Shown: piece by piece, positions 1 to 7,748 of the stretch | How positions within the stretch are numbered: the first letter of the stretch is position 1 | How the letters are laid out: the number at the start of each line of letters is the position of its first letter | NCBI GenBank assembly: GCA_022824565.1 | Contig: JAJDZQ010000030.1 | Span: 1-39,472, forward strand | Reading direction: 5' to 3' | Source of the DNA: Anaerolineae bacterium | GTDB lineage: Bacteria; Chloroflexota; Anaerolineae; Aggregatilineales; Phototrophicaceae | Length of the DNA stretch: 39,472 nucleotides | Notes under the pieces: model-generated | What the model saw: only the letters and a program-made list of their open reading frames with translations | What the model was told of the DNA's origin: nothing | The model's database searches: none | Program-made: the position numbers and the translations under genes

Positions 1-1381
1 ACGAATAGGGCATGAAGTTGCCAGTGCCGCCGAAAGGATCATTCTCTTCATCTTCCGGGCGCTTCTTTGCTGATTGCGTATCCGCGCTGGCAGCAGGTGG
101 CGGGGGCGGCGAGGCGCTTTGTGATGCGGGCGCGGCGGGCACTTCGGCATATTCGTTGAATGGCGATGCGGCCGACCCAGGATAGGTGTCTGCAGGAACA
201 GCCGCAGCCCCCACGCCTTTATACCAAGCCATCAGCTCAATCTGCAGCGATTCGATGCCGCTGTTGGGCAAGCCGCCGCCATAATTGCAAACCACCGCTT
301 TAATCTCTGCCTGGATGATCAAGGCGCTGCTTTCTACAACCTGGACAGCGCCTGCCTCTGCCGCCACGATGCCGTCGGCGAGATCTCGTACGCGCTCGCC
401 GAGATTGGCGACCAGGGCGGGATCTCCGATAGCCGCTGGCGCAGCGAAGAACGTTGAAAGCGTCTCTTGAGTCTGGATGTCAAAACCCCAGAATTCAACC
501 GATTGTAACTCGCCCGCGACTTGCGATGCCGCAGATATGCCACATTCACCCAAGAAATCGCTGCCCTGCGCGTGGCTCAGTTCGATAGCGAAAGAATCGT
601 CATAATTGCTGCCTTTGACAAAATTCGACATGGTATGCAAAACAGGCGCGCCAAATTGTGGATGCATTGTGCCGCTGGGAGGCGTGCCAGCTTCGTTCCA
701 TTGCGGCGTCGCTGCGGGGTTGGCAAAGCCGCCATAGACCTGGGCGTCGGCTGGTGGCGCGTCTGCCGCTGGTTCTGCCACTTGCGAGGCATCGTCCGCT
801 GTGGCGCGTCCGCTGACGCCGAGCAGACTGCGTCCGATTATGGTCGCAATGACAGCGCCCAGCGCTACGATGAACAAGGCGGCGATCACCTGCAGGCTGC
901 TGATGACCAAGCCAGGATCTTCGGGAGCGGTTGCGCCCCACAGCTCATTGAAGCCGGGAATGCGCGCGATGGCATCCAGCGCTTGTCGTTCTGCCAGGGG
1001 TATCTGCACATTGGCGGCCAAGCTGCGCACGGTCGCTTGCGCTTCGGGTATTTGCTGCAAGACCAACAGGGCGTTGCCATTGTCATAGCTGATTGTCGGC
1101 GAGTGGCCCACCGCCACCATGCGCACCCACTGCTCGATGGCTTGCTGGCTCATATGACGTGGCGAAGCGCCGGTAAATTCGGTGGGGATGATGACATAGG
1201 CAACAACCAGCCCAATGATCATGCCAGTCAAGAGCAAAGCGATTGTGCTTCGCTGGGGCGCTGCAGCAGCGAGGCTTTGGATGCGGGGATTCGACCAGCT
1301 CAGCCGGCTGGATTTTTCAGCGGCGGGTGAAGCAGGGTTGGACGGCTGTGATTGGGGAGAATTGCCAGCCTGAAGACTCAT
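1..1381 (-). CDS. Two-helix membrane protein of unknown function (C-terminal end beyond the window)
   Basis: An open frame runs without a stop from an ATG at 1381 to the left edge, giving 460 residues so far. I do not recognise the family. Visible features: a Ser/Pro/Gln-rich cytoplasmic-looking N-terminus (1-46), a first hydrophobic helix at about 47-65, an 80-90 residue segment that is probably extracytoplasmic, and a second helix at about 159-183. Next come an Ala/Pro-rich linker and a soluble segment (about 240-400, including FVKGSNYDDSFAIE and ECGISAAS) that could be a small ligand-binding or regulatory domain. The visible end is a disordered Pro/Ala-rich tail (SPPPPPAAS). An AAAGGT ribosome site lies about 8 nt before the ATG, and a promoter lies at 1424-1452, so the gene can be transcribed apart from topA. 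Coding direction is certain; function is unknown. Confidence 0.8.
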   Translation of the reverse strand, partial: MSLQAGNSPQSQPSNPASPAAEKSSRLSWSNPRIQSLAAAAPQRSTIALLLTGMIIGLVVAYVIIPTEFTGASPRHMSQQAIEQWVRMVAVGHSPTISYDNGNALLVLQQIPEAQATVRSLAANVQIPLAERQALDAIARIPGFNELWGATAPEDPGLVISSLQVIAALFIVALGAVIATIIGRSLLGVSGRATADDASQVAEPAADAPPADAQVYGGFANPAATPQWNEAGTPPSGTMHPQFGAPVLHTMSNFVKGSNYDDSFAIELSHAQGSDFLGECGISAASQVAGELQSVEFWGFDIQTQETLSTFFAAPAAIGDPALVANLGERVRDLADGIVAAEAGAVQVVESSALIIQAEIKAVVCNYGGGLPNSGIESLQIELMAWYKGVGAAAVPADTYPGSAASPFNEYAEVPAAPASQSASPPPPPAASADTQSAKKRPEDEENDPFGGTGNFMPYS

Positions 1382-1423
1382 GCGGGTCTACCTTTCGAGT
1401 CTGCAACAATTTTGCTGGGCAGC

Positions 1424-1452
1424 ATTATAGGCTGGTTGCGAAATGGCAACAA
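1424..1452 (-). promoter_or_regulatory. Sigma-70-type promoter of the two-helix membrane protein gene
   Basis: On the minus strand a TTGTTG -35 box (1447-1452) is separated by 17 nt from a perfect TATAAT -10 box (1424-1429). It lies in the 126-nt gap after topA and about 40 nt before the ATG at 1381. The same TTGTTG/TATAAT pair precedes alaS in this window. Inferred from sequence only. Confidence 0.7.
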
Positions 1453-1507
1453 ACGCCAGGCGCGGCAATTTAATCCTTTTGTCGTTGTGTCTGTGTTGGC
1501 GCTGCGT

Positions 1508-3895
1508 TTAGCCGGTGACAGGCTCTGGCTCTGCAACTGGCTTGAGGTTGCGCGGCAGTTTCCAGGTCGTGTAGTCGCAGTCTGGATAGCGACTGCAACC
1601 ATAAAATGTACGTCCCTTGCGGCTGCGTTGACGGACCACCTCGCCTCGCTGCGCATCTCCGCAAGTCGGGCACAGGTGCCCGGTGCGTTCGAGATATCGC
1701 TCGGTGTGTTTGCATTCGGGATAACGCGAACAGCCGATAAATTTGCCATAACGCGAATGCTTGACCAGCAGATCGCCCTCTTCGCAGCGGGGGCAGCCTC
1801 GGCCGACCTTTTCTGTGACATCGCGCCGCGGCATGTTCTGTTCTGCATGCTGCAGCCGTTGCTCAAAGGGAGCATAGAACTCGCCCAGCATCGGCTTCCA
1901 GGGCAGCTTGCCATTTGACACTGCATCCAGCTGGTCTTCCATGCGCGCAGTGAAGGTGTAGTCCATCTCTTCGGCGAAGAATTCCGACAGCAGTTCGCAG
2001 ACGACGAAGCCCGTCTTGGTTGGTTTCAGGCGTCGTTGTTCTTGGGTCACATAATCGCGTGTCTGGATGATGCTGACCGTCGGCGCATAGGTGCTGGGCC
2101 GGCCGATGCCCTTGTCTTCCAGCTGGCGGATGAGCGTGGCTTCGGTATAGCGCGGCGGCGGCTGGGTAAAATGCTGTTCGTGCAAGATTTGCTTGCGCTG
2201 TAGCATGTCGCCCGCTGCCAGGTCTGGGAAGTCTTGTTCGGGCTCTGCGCCGGCTTTCGCGCGGCCAGAAACCGCCAGGTGCCCGCTAAATTTCAGCTTG
2301 CTCCCCGATGCGCGCAACAGGTAGGGCATGTCTTCGGGCGTCAAGCCAGCGGCGATTTCAATGCGCAAGGTATCATAGACAGCCGGCATCATCTGACTGG
2401 CCACAAAGCGTTGCCAAATCAGCTTGTAGATGGCGAGCTGCATTTTGTCGAGTTTGCCCATGAGCGACTCGGGCGTCCGCTCGATGCTGGTGGGGCGGAT
2501 GGCTTCGTGAGCTTCCTGCGCGCCCTTGGCACGAGTCTTGTATTTTGGGGGCGACTTGGGCACGAATGTTTCGCCAAATTTATCCTTGATATAGCCGCGC
2601 GCCTCGTGCTGGGAGTCTCGCGAAACTTGCACGCTGTCGGTGCGCATATAGGTAATCAAGCCGATCGGTTTGTCCGCGCCGATGTCGATGCCTTCATACA
2701 ACTGCTGGGCAAGGCGCATGGTGCGGCTGGCGCTCATGCCGAGGCGCGATGACGCTGCCTGCTGGAGCGTGCTGGTGGTGAAAGGCGCAGCTGGCCGCGA
2801 CTGGCGAACGCCGCGTTTGACAGCCGCCACTTTGAACAGGCTGTTGCGCAGTGTGTCCACATGCGGCAGAACGGTCGCTTGACCATCCAGCGCCGGTGGC
2901 TTGCCGCTCTTGGCATCGAAGCTCAAGTTGGTAGCGCCGAATTTGATCAGGCGGGCTTTGAAAGGCGCGTCGGCTTGGTTTTGTTCTTTTGCAAGCAGCG
3001 CGTCAATCGTCCAATGTTCGACGGGCACAAAGCTGTTGATGGCTTTTTCGCGCTCGACCACCAGGCGCAGGGCGATGCTCTGCACGCGCCCGGCCGACAA
3101 GCCACTGCGGACCTTCTTCCACAACAGCGGCGACACCTGATACCCAACCAGTCGGTCCAGGATGCGCCGCGCCTGTTGGGCATCGACCAGGTCCATATTG
3201 ATGTCGCGAGGGTTGGAGAATGCTGTCGCCACGGCGCTGTCGGTGATTTCATGAAAGACGACCCGTTTGATTTTGGCTTCGGGCATTTCTGCCGCAGCCA
3301 CCAGGTGCCAGGCGATCGCCTCGCCTTCGCGGTCGGGGTCTGTCGCCAGATAGATTTCTTCTGCCCCGGCCGCCGCCGCTCGAAGTTCCTTGACGGTGGC
3401 GCGCTTTTCATTGGGCACGCGATATTCGGGTTCAAAGTCGTTTTCGATATCCACCGAAAGCCGGCTTTTTAGCAAATCGCGCACATGCCCCACGGATGAC
3501 ATCACGGTGTAGCCTTTGCCCAGGAAGCCGCCGATGGTGCGCGCTTTGGCGGGCGATTCGACGATGACGAGCTTGCCGACACGTCGGGGTTTGGCGGCGC
3601 GCTGCCCGTTGGACCTGGATTTGCCGGCGGCGCGGGATTTGGCTCGCGACTTTTTTGGGGATTTTTTTCGCTTGGGCTTGGCCACGACTTGCGGTTTGGG
3701 CAGGTTTTCGTGCGCGGGCGTATGCCCCATACGAAAGAGCGTCGTGCCGCAAACGCCACATTGCCCGCGTGTCGCTGGCGTGCCGGTGCGCGTGTATGCG
3801 GCTTGCGCAGCCTCGATTGCGCGCTTGGTTTTGCACTTCATGCAATAGGCTTGGGTTGCAACTGCCTTGGTTTCGGTCATATCCCTCTCATCCAC
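1508..3895 (-). CDS. topA: DNA topoisomerase I with an extra N-terminal zinc ribbon
   Basis: Type IA topoisomerase, which relaxes negative supercoils through a 5'-phosphotyrosine intermediate. About 795 aa. Order: an N-terminal CxxC...CxxC ribbon (Cys18, 21, 46, 49), a Lys/Arg-rich linker (about 73-107), a Toprim domain beginning KLVIVESPAKA (Glu113) with DPDREGE at 186-192, the core with catalytic Tyr416 in TYMRTDS, then two C-terminal topoisomerase zinc fingers (CPRC...CSRYPEC and CPTC...CSRYPDC). The N-terminal ribbon resembles the small zinc-ribbon domain often called DUF5679; it is absent from the E. coli enzyme. The start could be this ATG or the ATG five codons later at 3880; the AGAGGG before the latter is only 2 nt away, so I keep the longer form. 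It follows manC by 24 nt and is probably cotranscribed with dprA and manC. Confidence 0.96.
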   Translation of the reverse strand: MDERDMTETKAVATQAYCMKCKTKRAIEAAQAAYTRTGTPATRGQCGVCGTTLFRMGHTPAHENLPKPQVVAKPKRKKSPKKSRAKSRAAGKSRSNGQRAAKPRRVGKLVIVESPAKARTIGGFLGKGYTVMSSVGHVRDLLKSRLSVDIENDFEPEYRVPNEKRATVKELRAAAAGAEEIYLATDPDREGEAIAWHLVAAAEMPEAKIKRVVFHEITDSAVATAFSNPRDINMDLVDAQQARRILDRLVGYQVSPLLWKKVRSGLSAGRVQSIALRLVVEREKAINSFVPVEHWTIDALLAKEQNQADAPFKARLIKFGATNLSFDAKSGKPPALDGQATVLPHVDTLRNSLFKVAAVKRGVRQSRPAAPFTTSTLQQAASSRLGMSASRTMRLAQQLYEGIDIGADKPIGLITYMRTDSVQVSRDSQHEARGYIKDKFGETFVPKSPPKYKTRAKGAQEAHEAIRPTSIERTPESLMGKLDKMQLAIYKLIWQRFVASQMMPAVYDTLRIEIAAGLTPEDMPYLLRASGSKLKFSGHLAVSGRAKAGAEPEQDFPDLAAGDMLQRKQILHEQHFTQPPPRYTEATLIRQLEDKGIGRPSTYAPTVSIIQTRDYVTQEQRRLKPTKTGFVVCELLSEFFAEEMDYTFTARMEDQLDAVSNGKLPWKPMLGEFYAPFEQRLQHAEQNMPRRDVTEKVGRGCPRCEEGDLLVKHSRYGKFIGCSRYPECKHTERYLERTGHLCPTCGDAQRGEVVRQRSRKGRTFYGCSRYPDCDYTTWKLPRNLKPVAEPEPVTG

Positions 3896-3919
3896 GGCGA
3901 TTCTGCTGTCTGCGTTGCA

Positions 3920-5005
3920 TTAGAGGTATTCATTGCTGCCATTTTCGCGCAGGTAATCCACCACCTGTTTGACATCTTCGGTGCGGTCTTTGTGGCAAAC
4001 CAGCAGCACATCGCCCGAGTCGACCACCACGACATCTTCCAGACCGATGGTCACCGCCAGTCGATCGCTGAAGACCAATGTGTCGCGCGTATCCAGGATG
4101 ACACGGCTTTCGCGCGCTTTGCCCTTGATGCAGTTGCCAAAATTGTCTTGCGGCAAAATGTCATACAGCGATGCCCAGGTGCCGACATCGCTCCAGCCGA
4201 TATCGATGGGGATGACGGCGATATTGTCCGCTTTTTCCATGATGGCGAAGTCGATCGACAAAGTCGGCATCGTCTCCCAGATATCGCGCAATTTTGTCTG
4301 ATAATCGGGCGACTGGCTGACCGACTGCAGATAGGCGCACATGGCGTACATGCCCGGCTGGTGTCGCTCGAGGTCTTGCATAGCCCGGTCGACGCGCCAA
4401 ATGAACATGCCAGAGTTCCAGCTATATTCGCCCGCCGCCAGAAAATGCGTCGCCCGCACGATATCCGGTTTTTCGGTGAAGCGGCGGCTCATGTATACCG
4501 GGAAACCGCGACATTCGCCCAGGGACTGACCCTGTTGGATATATCCAAAGCCGGTTGACGGGTGCGAAGGCGCCATGCCCAGCGTGACAATTCTGCCAGC
4601 CTGCGCCAGTTGCCAGGCCGCGCCCAGCACAGCGCAGAATTTGTCGCGTTGGCTGATGTGGTGGTCGGCGGTCAAGATGGCGACAGTCGCGTCTGGATCG
4701 CGCTGCTGGATGACGCTTAGGGCCAGCGCCAGCGCCGGGGCAGTATTTTTGGGGTAGGGTTCGATTATGAAGTTTTCGCGTGGGATATCTGGCGCTTCGG
4801 CTTGCAGCTGTTCGGCATATTGCGCGCCGGTGACCACAAAGATATCTGCTGGCGAGAAGAGCGGACGAATGCGCTCGATGCTGGTGAGAAACATGCTGTG
4901 GTCGTCGATGAGCGGCAGCAGCTGCTTGGGCATGTCGGCGCGGCTGAGGGGCCACAGGCGTGTGCCTCTGCCACCGGCGGCTATCAGCGCATAATAGCTT
5001 TTCAT
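3920..5005 (-). CDS. manC: Mannose-1-phosphate guanylyltransferase
   Basis: Nucleotidyltransferase making GDP-mannose from mannose-1-phosphate and GTP, for glycan synthesis. 361 aa, the length of the single-domain enzyme; the phosphomannose-isomerase cupin of long ManC/AlgA proteins is absent. Visible motifs: the pyrophosphorylase signature GGRGTRLWPLSR (11-22) followed by PKQ, IEPYPKNTAPA (81-91), the metal-site region TADHHI (112-117), FTEKPD (176-181) and NSGMF (197-201). Its ATG overlaps the dprA stop by 4 bp (ATGA), and an AGGTCGAGG-like ribosome site lies inside the end of dprA, so translation is coupled. Its place between dprA and topA, a pair that is often adjacent, is unusual. Donor specificity for GDP-mannose over other NDP-sugars is inferred from the motifs. 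Confidence 0.9.
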   Translation of the reverse strand: MKSYYALIAAGGRGTRLWPLSRADMPKQLLPLIDDHSMFLTSIERIRPLFSPADIFVVTGAQYAEQLQAEAPDIPRENFIIEPYPKNTAPALALALSVIQQRDPDATVAILTADHHISQRDKFCAVLGAAWQLAQAGRIVTLGMAPSHPSTGFGYIQQGQSLGECRGFPVYMSRRFTEKPDIVRATHFLAAGEYSWNSGMFIWRVDRAMQDLERHQPGMYAMCAYLQSVSQSPDYQTKLRDIWETMPTLSIDFAIMEKADNIAVIPIDIGWSDVGTWASLYDILPQDNFGNCIKGKARESRVILDTRDTLVFSDRLAVTIGLEDVVVVDSGDVLLVCHKDRTEDVKQVVDYLRENGSNEYL

Positions 5006-6126
5006 TGCCTCGACCTTTTTATGTTGCGGTTGCGCGCGCGGCAGTATTGCATAGCGCCAGCGCTCTCGACAAGCCCTTTTAATTCCAGCAGCGCCAATGT
5101 GCCAGAAACAGTGGCGGCGGGGAGTCGAGTCTCGCGGACAATTTCATCGACATGGATTGGCTCGCTATCCAGCTGCGCCAGGATCGCGCTTTCTGTCTCG
5201 TCGGCTGGCTGGATTTGTTCTGCCTGCTGTTGTGCCTGCGCTGCTTGGAATGTGATGTTCAGGGTCTCCAGGATATCGCGGGCATCCATGACCAGCATCG
5301 CGCCATCTTGGATCAGCCGGTTGCAGCCGCGCCCGTTGACATTGTAATAGCTGTGCGGCACGGCGAAGACATCCCGCCCTTGCGCCAGGGCATGATCGGC
5401 GGTATTCAGCGCGCCGCTGCGTTCTGGCGCTTCGGCCACGAGCACGCCATGCGATAGCCCGCTGATGATGCGGTTGCGCTGGGTGAAGTTTGTGCGCAAA
5501 GGGGGCGAGCCAACCGGCAGCTCGCTGATAATCGCCCCGTTTTCCATTATCTCTGCGGCAATTTCTGTGTTTTCGCGCGGATAGATGATATCGATGCCCG
5601 CCCCCATGACAGCGATCGTGCGCCCGCCGGCTGCCAATGCGCCACGATGCGCCGCCGCGTCGATGCCATGCGCCAAGCCTGACACAATCGTGATGCCGTG
5701 CCGCGCAAGCTCCTGCGCCAGCTCGTTGGCCGCATCCCAGCCACTTTTGCTGGCTTTGCGCGTGCCGACCACGCCCAGGCACAGGTCGTCATCGGCCATG
5801 AGCTGTCCGCGAGCATAGAGCAGCAGCGGGCGATCGTCCAGGCGGCGCAGCAGGGCAGGATAGGCAGCGTCGTCCTGGGTTAGCAAGCTCGCTCCAGCCG
5901 CCGCGACCTTGTCCAACTCGCGCTGGAGGTCGATTTTTCGGCGCGCGGCACAAAAGCTACTCAACATGTTCTTCGGCAGGGGCAGTCGCAGCATAGCGGC
6001 GTCTGTCTCCCGCCACAGCGCTTCTGGCGTTGGAAAATGCGCCAACAGCCTCGACAGCTTGACGATGCCAAAATCGGGCAACAGATGTAAGCCCAGCCAA
6101 TAGCGGTGCTGTGGATTATCGCGCAT
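5002..6126 (-). CDS. dprA: DNA-processing protein DprA/Smf
   Basis: Single-strand DNA-binding protein that loads RecA onto incoming DNA during natural transformation. 374 aa. An N-terminal helical region (1-80, SAM/HhH-like) is followed by the Rossmann core: GVVGTRKAS (118-126), SGLAHGIDAAAH (149-160), MGAGIDIIYPREN (174-186), SELPVGSPPLRTNFTQRNRIISGLS (201-225) and the AEAPERSGALNTADHALAQGRDVFAVP region (231-257). A winged-helix tail (about 315-360) corresponds to the DprA C-terminal domain. First gene of the dprA-manC-topA run, with a promoter at 6159-6188. No strong Shine-Dalgarno precedes the ATG. No other competence gene is in the window, so transformability cannot be inferred. Confidence 0.95.
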   Translation of the reverse strand: MRDNPQHRYWLGLHLLPDFGIVKLSRLLAHFPTPEALWRETDAAMLRLPLPKNMLSSFCAARRKIDLQRELDKVAAAGASLLTQDDAAYPALLRRLDDRPLLLYARGQLMADDDLCLGVVGTRKASKSGWDAANELAQELARHGITIVSGLAHGIDAAAHRGALAAGGRTIAVMGAGIDIIYPRENTEIAAEIMENGAIISELPVGSPPLRTNFTQRNRIISGLSHGVLVAEAPERSGALNTADHALAQGRDVFAVPHSYYNVNGRGCNRLIQDGAMLVMDARDILETLNITFQAAQAQQQAEQIQPADETESAILAQLDSEPIHVDEIVRETRLPAATVSGTLALLELKGLVESAGAMQYCRARNRNIKRSRQ

Positions 6127-6508
6127 GAAGTTTCATCTTGGTGATGAAGTCGCAAGAAAGCATATCAGCGAGGGCAATTCGCTGTCAAGGCGGACGCTGG
6201 TTTAGCTTTGGGCAATCGCCTCAAAATGTAACTTAATGCAAGGAAGTTGTCTCTAATGCTTTACCACCGAGTTCACCGAGTACATTTGAGTACAGCGAGA
6301 GGAAAGTGAATGTTTTGCGTTGTGTCGATGCGACTTGCACAGCAAAATCAGACATCTAAAGATCTTCTGTAGTCCAGCGGCTAATAATCCGCGCCACAGT
6401 TGCACAAAGCGCCGCATCTATACACAGATCCGCAATCAATCACTCGGTGCGCTCATGTTTTGCTGGTGTACTCGGTGGTAAAAGCTTTTGATGCGATTGC
6501 CATGTGGT
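6127..6508 (+). repeat. Gene-free region with a repeat-like element (inverted arms 6258-6277 and 6465-6485)
   Basis: This 382-nt gap between rimM and dprA holds no convincing gene. Apart from the dprA promoter it contains two inverted arms: GCTTTACCACCGAGTTCACC at 6258-6277 and its near-complement at 6465-6485 (one mismatch and one gap). Degenerate CACCGAG/TACAGCGAG units sit inside the left arm. The right end, TTTTGATGCGATTGCCATG (6486-6504), recurs with one difference at 15300-15318, also just downstream of a stop codon. The layout resembles a small non-autonomous element or an intergenic repeat. No transposase and no target-site duplication was identified. Confidence 0.6.
6159..6188 (-). 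promoter_or_regulatory. Promoter of dprA-manC-topA
   Basis: Minus-strand TTGACA (6183-6188), an 18-nt spacer and TATGCT (6159-6164). The predicted start of transcription is about 25 nt before the dprA ATG at 6126. The -35 box matches the consensus exactly. Confidence 0.7.
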
Positions 6509-7045
6509 TTAGCGCTGGGCGAGCAGGCCTTCGGGCAAGGTCATGTTGATGACGCCGCTTTCAAAATCAATTTGGTCTATCGTCTCGTCGTGCGCGGGAA
6601 TGAGCAGCTCGCCATGGTCGGCGCTTTCGACAATATAGACATCGTTGGCGCCGGTTTCAAGCACAGTGCGGATGCGTCCAATCTCGCTGCCATCGGCCAC
6701 AACCAGCAGACCAATCAACTGAAACAGGAAGTATTCGCCTGCGTTCAGCGGCGGCAACTGTTCAATATCGCAATATACGAGCTTGCCACGCAATTCCTCG
6801 GCTCGTTCGCGGCGATCGCAGCCGGCCAGCGAGAGCAGGATATAGGCTTTGTTAAAGCGAACTTGTGTCACATCAATGCGCGCGCGCACCGGGCTGGCAG
6901 CGCTGTCGGCCAGGTAGATGTATTTCAGCTTTTTGAGCGCTTGCGGGTCGTGGCTGAGCACGCGCATGCGTAATTCGCCACGAACGCCGTGCGGGCGCAA
7001 AATCTCGCCGATGACCAGTTGTCGCGGCTCTGGCGTGTTTGTCAC
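6509..7045 (-). CDS. rimM: 16S rRNA processing / ribosome maturation factor RimM
   Basis: Assembly factor for the 30S head that binds ribosomal protein uS19. 178 aa, the usual length. The N-terminal RimM domain carries the conserved IGEILRPHGVRGELRMRVLSHDP (about 12-34), and the PRC-barrel half shows LIGLLVVADGSEIGRIRTVLETGANDVYIVE and LLIPAHDETIDQIDFESGVINMTLPEGLL. The start is a GTG at 7045. It lies 6 nt after khpA as the last gene of ffh-rpsP-khpA-rimM. trmD and rplS, which often follow rimM, are not here; a repeat-like element begins 4 nt after the stop. Confidence 0.95.
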   Translation of the reverse strand: MTNTPEPRQLVIGEILRPHGVRGELRMRVLSHDPQALKKLKYIYLADSAASPVRARIDVTQVRFNKAYILLSLAGCDRRERAEELRGKLVYCDIEQLPPLNAGEYFLFQLIGLLVVADGSEIGRIRTVLETGANDVYIVESADHGELLIPAHDETIDQIDFESGVINMTLPEGLLAQR

Positions 7046-7051
7046 GATCGC

Positions 7052-7300
7052 TTATTCGATTTCCAGGCTAACGCGCCGCTGTCGTTCGCGTCCGCGCTCG
7101 TTCTGTTCGGGGATGGCACGCAGCAGGGCGCGGATGGAATTGGCCACGCGGCCGTTGCGCCCGATGACCCGTCCCATATCGCCCGGGGCGACCGACAACA
7201 CAAGCAGGACATTGCGGCTGGTGTCTTTGCGATTCACGCGCACCTGGTCGGGGTGACTGACCAGGTTTTCGGCGATGTATTGTACCAGTTGCTCTTCCAT
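7052..7300 (-). CDS. khpA: KH-domain RNA-binding protein KhpA
   Basis: Single KH-domain protein of 82 aa, the usual size of the KhpA/YlqC family found between rpsP and rimM. The RNA-binding GxxG loop is present in GRVIGRNGRVANSIRALL (about 43-60). The first half (MEEQLVQYIAENLVSHPDQVRV) matches the family's N-terminal helix and strand. KhpA is known to pair with KhpB/EloR in Gram-positive bacteria as a global RNA chaperone; the partner is not in this window. It follows rpsP by 19 nt and precedes rimM by 6 nt, with an AAAGG ribosome site, so it belongs to the ffh operon. Confidence 0.92.
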   Translation of the reverse strand: MEEQLVQYIAENLVSHPDQVRVNRKDTSRNVLLVLSVAPGDMGRVIGRNGRVANSIRALLRAIPEQNERGRERQRRVSLEIE

Positions 7301-7319
7301 GCCAGGCGACCTTTCTACC

Positions 7320-7730
7320 CTAGCTTTCAGTGTCGGCGCTCATGCGAGCGGCTTCGCGCGCTTTGATCTTGCTCTCGCCGTCGCTGGGAGCAGGATAGTT
7401 GGTCTTGGGGCTGGGCAGTGGCGGCCGGGTTTCTTCGGCTTCGCGCACCAGGTCTGCCATGCTTTCGCCAGCACGCAGCCGTTCAAAACGCGCCCAGGTG
7501 CCTGTGTGCACCAGCAGTCGGCGGACGGCATCGCTGGGTTGCGCGCCAACCGAAAGCCAATACAAGGCGCGGTCTTCTTCAATGATTTCTGTGGCGGGCT
7601 GCGTGCGCGGGTTGAAATGCCCGATATTTTCCAGGTAGCTGCCGTTACGAGCCTTGCGCTGATCGATGACGACGATGCGGTAGCTGGGCTGGCGCTTGAG
7701 ACCCTGGCGGCGTAGACGAATGCGAACCAT
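7320..7730 (-). CDS. rpsP: 30S ribosomal protein S16 (bS16) with a C-terminal extension
   Basis: Primary 30S assembly protein. The first 80 or so residues are canonical: MVRIRLRRQGLKRQPSYRIVVIDQRKARNGSYLENIGHFNP and RALYWLSVGAQPSDAVRRLL. The protein is 136 aa against 80-90 in many bacteria. The added 50 residues (LVREAEETRPPLPSPKTNY... to the end) are charged and proline-containing, so probably a disordered tail. A strong ribosome site (GCAGGAGAAT) lies before the ATG, as expected for a ribosomal protein. It follows ffh by 18 nt. Confidence 0.96.
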   Translation of the reverse strand: MVRIRLRRQGLKRQPSYRIVVIDQRKARNGSYLENIGHFNPRTQPATEIIEEDRALYWLSVGAQPSDAVRRLLVHTGTWARFERLRAGESMADLVREAEETRPPLPSPKTNYPAPSDGESKIKAREAARMSADTES

Positions 7731-7748
7731 GTGTATTCTCCTGCTAAA

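Noticed and set aside
521..1330. A 269-codon open frame on the plus strand
   Set aside because: Antisense to a minus-strand frame that is open for 460 codons, has two membrane helices and a perfect promoter.
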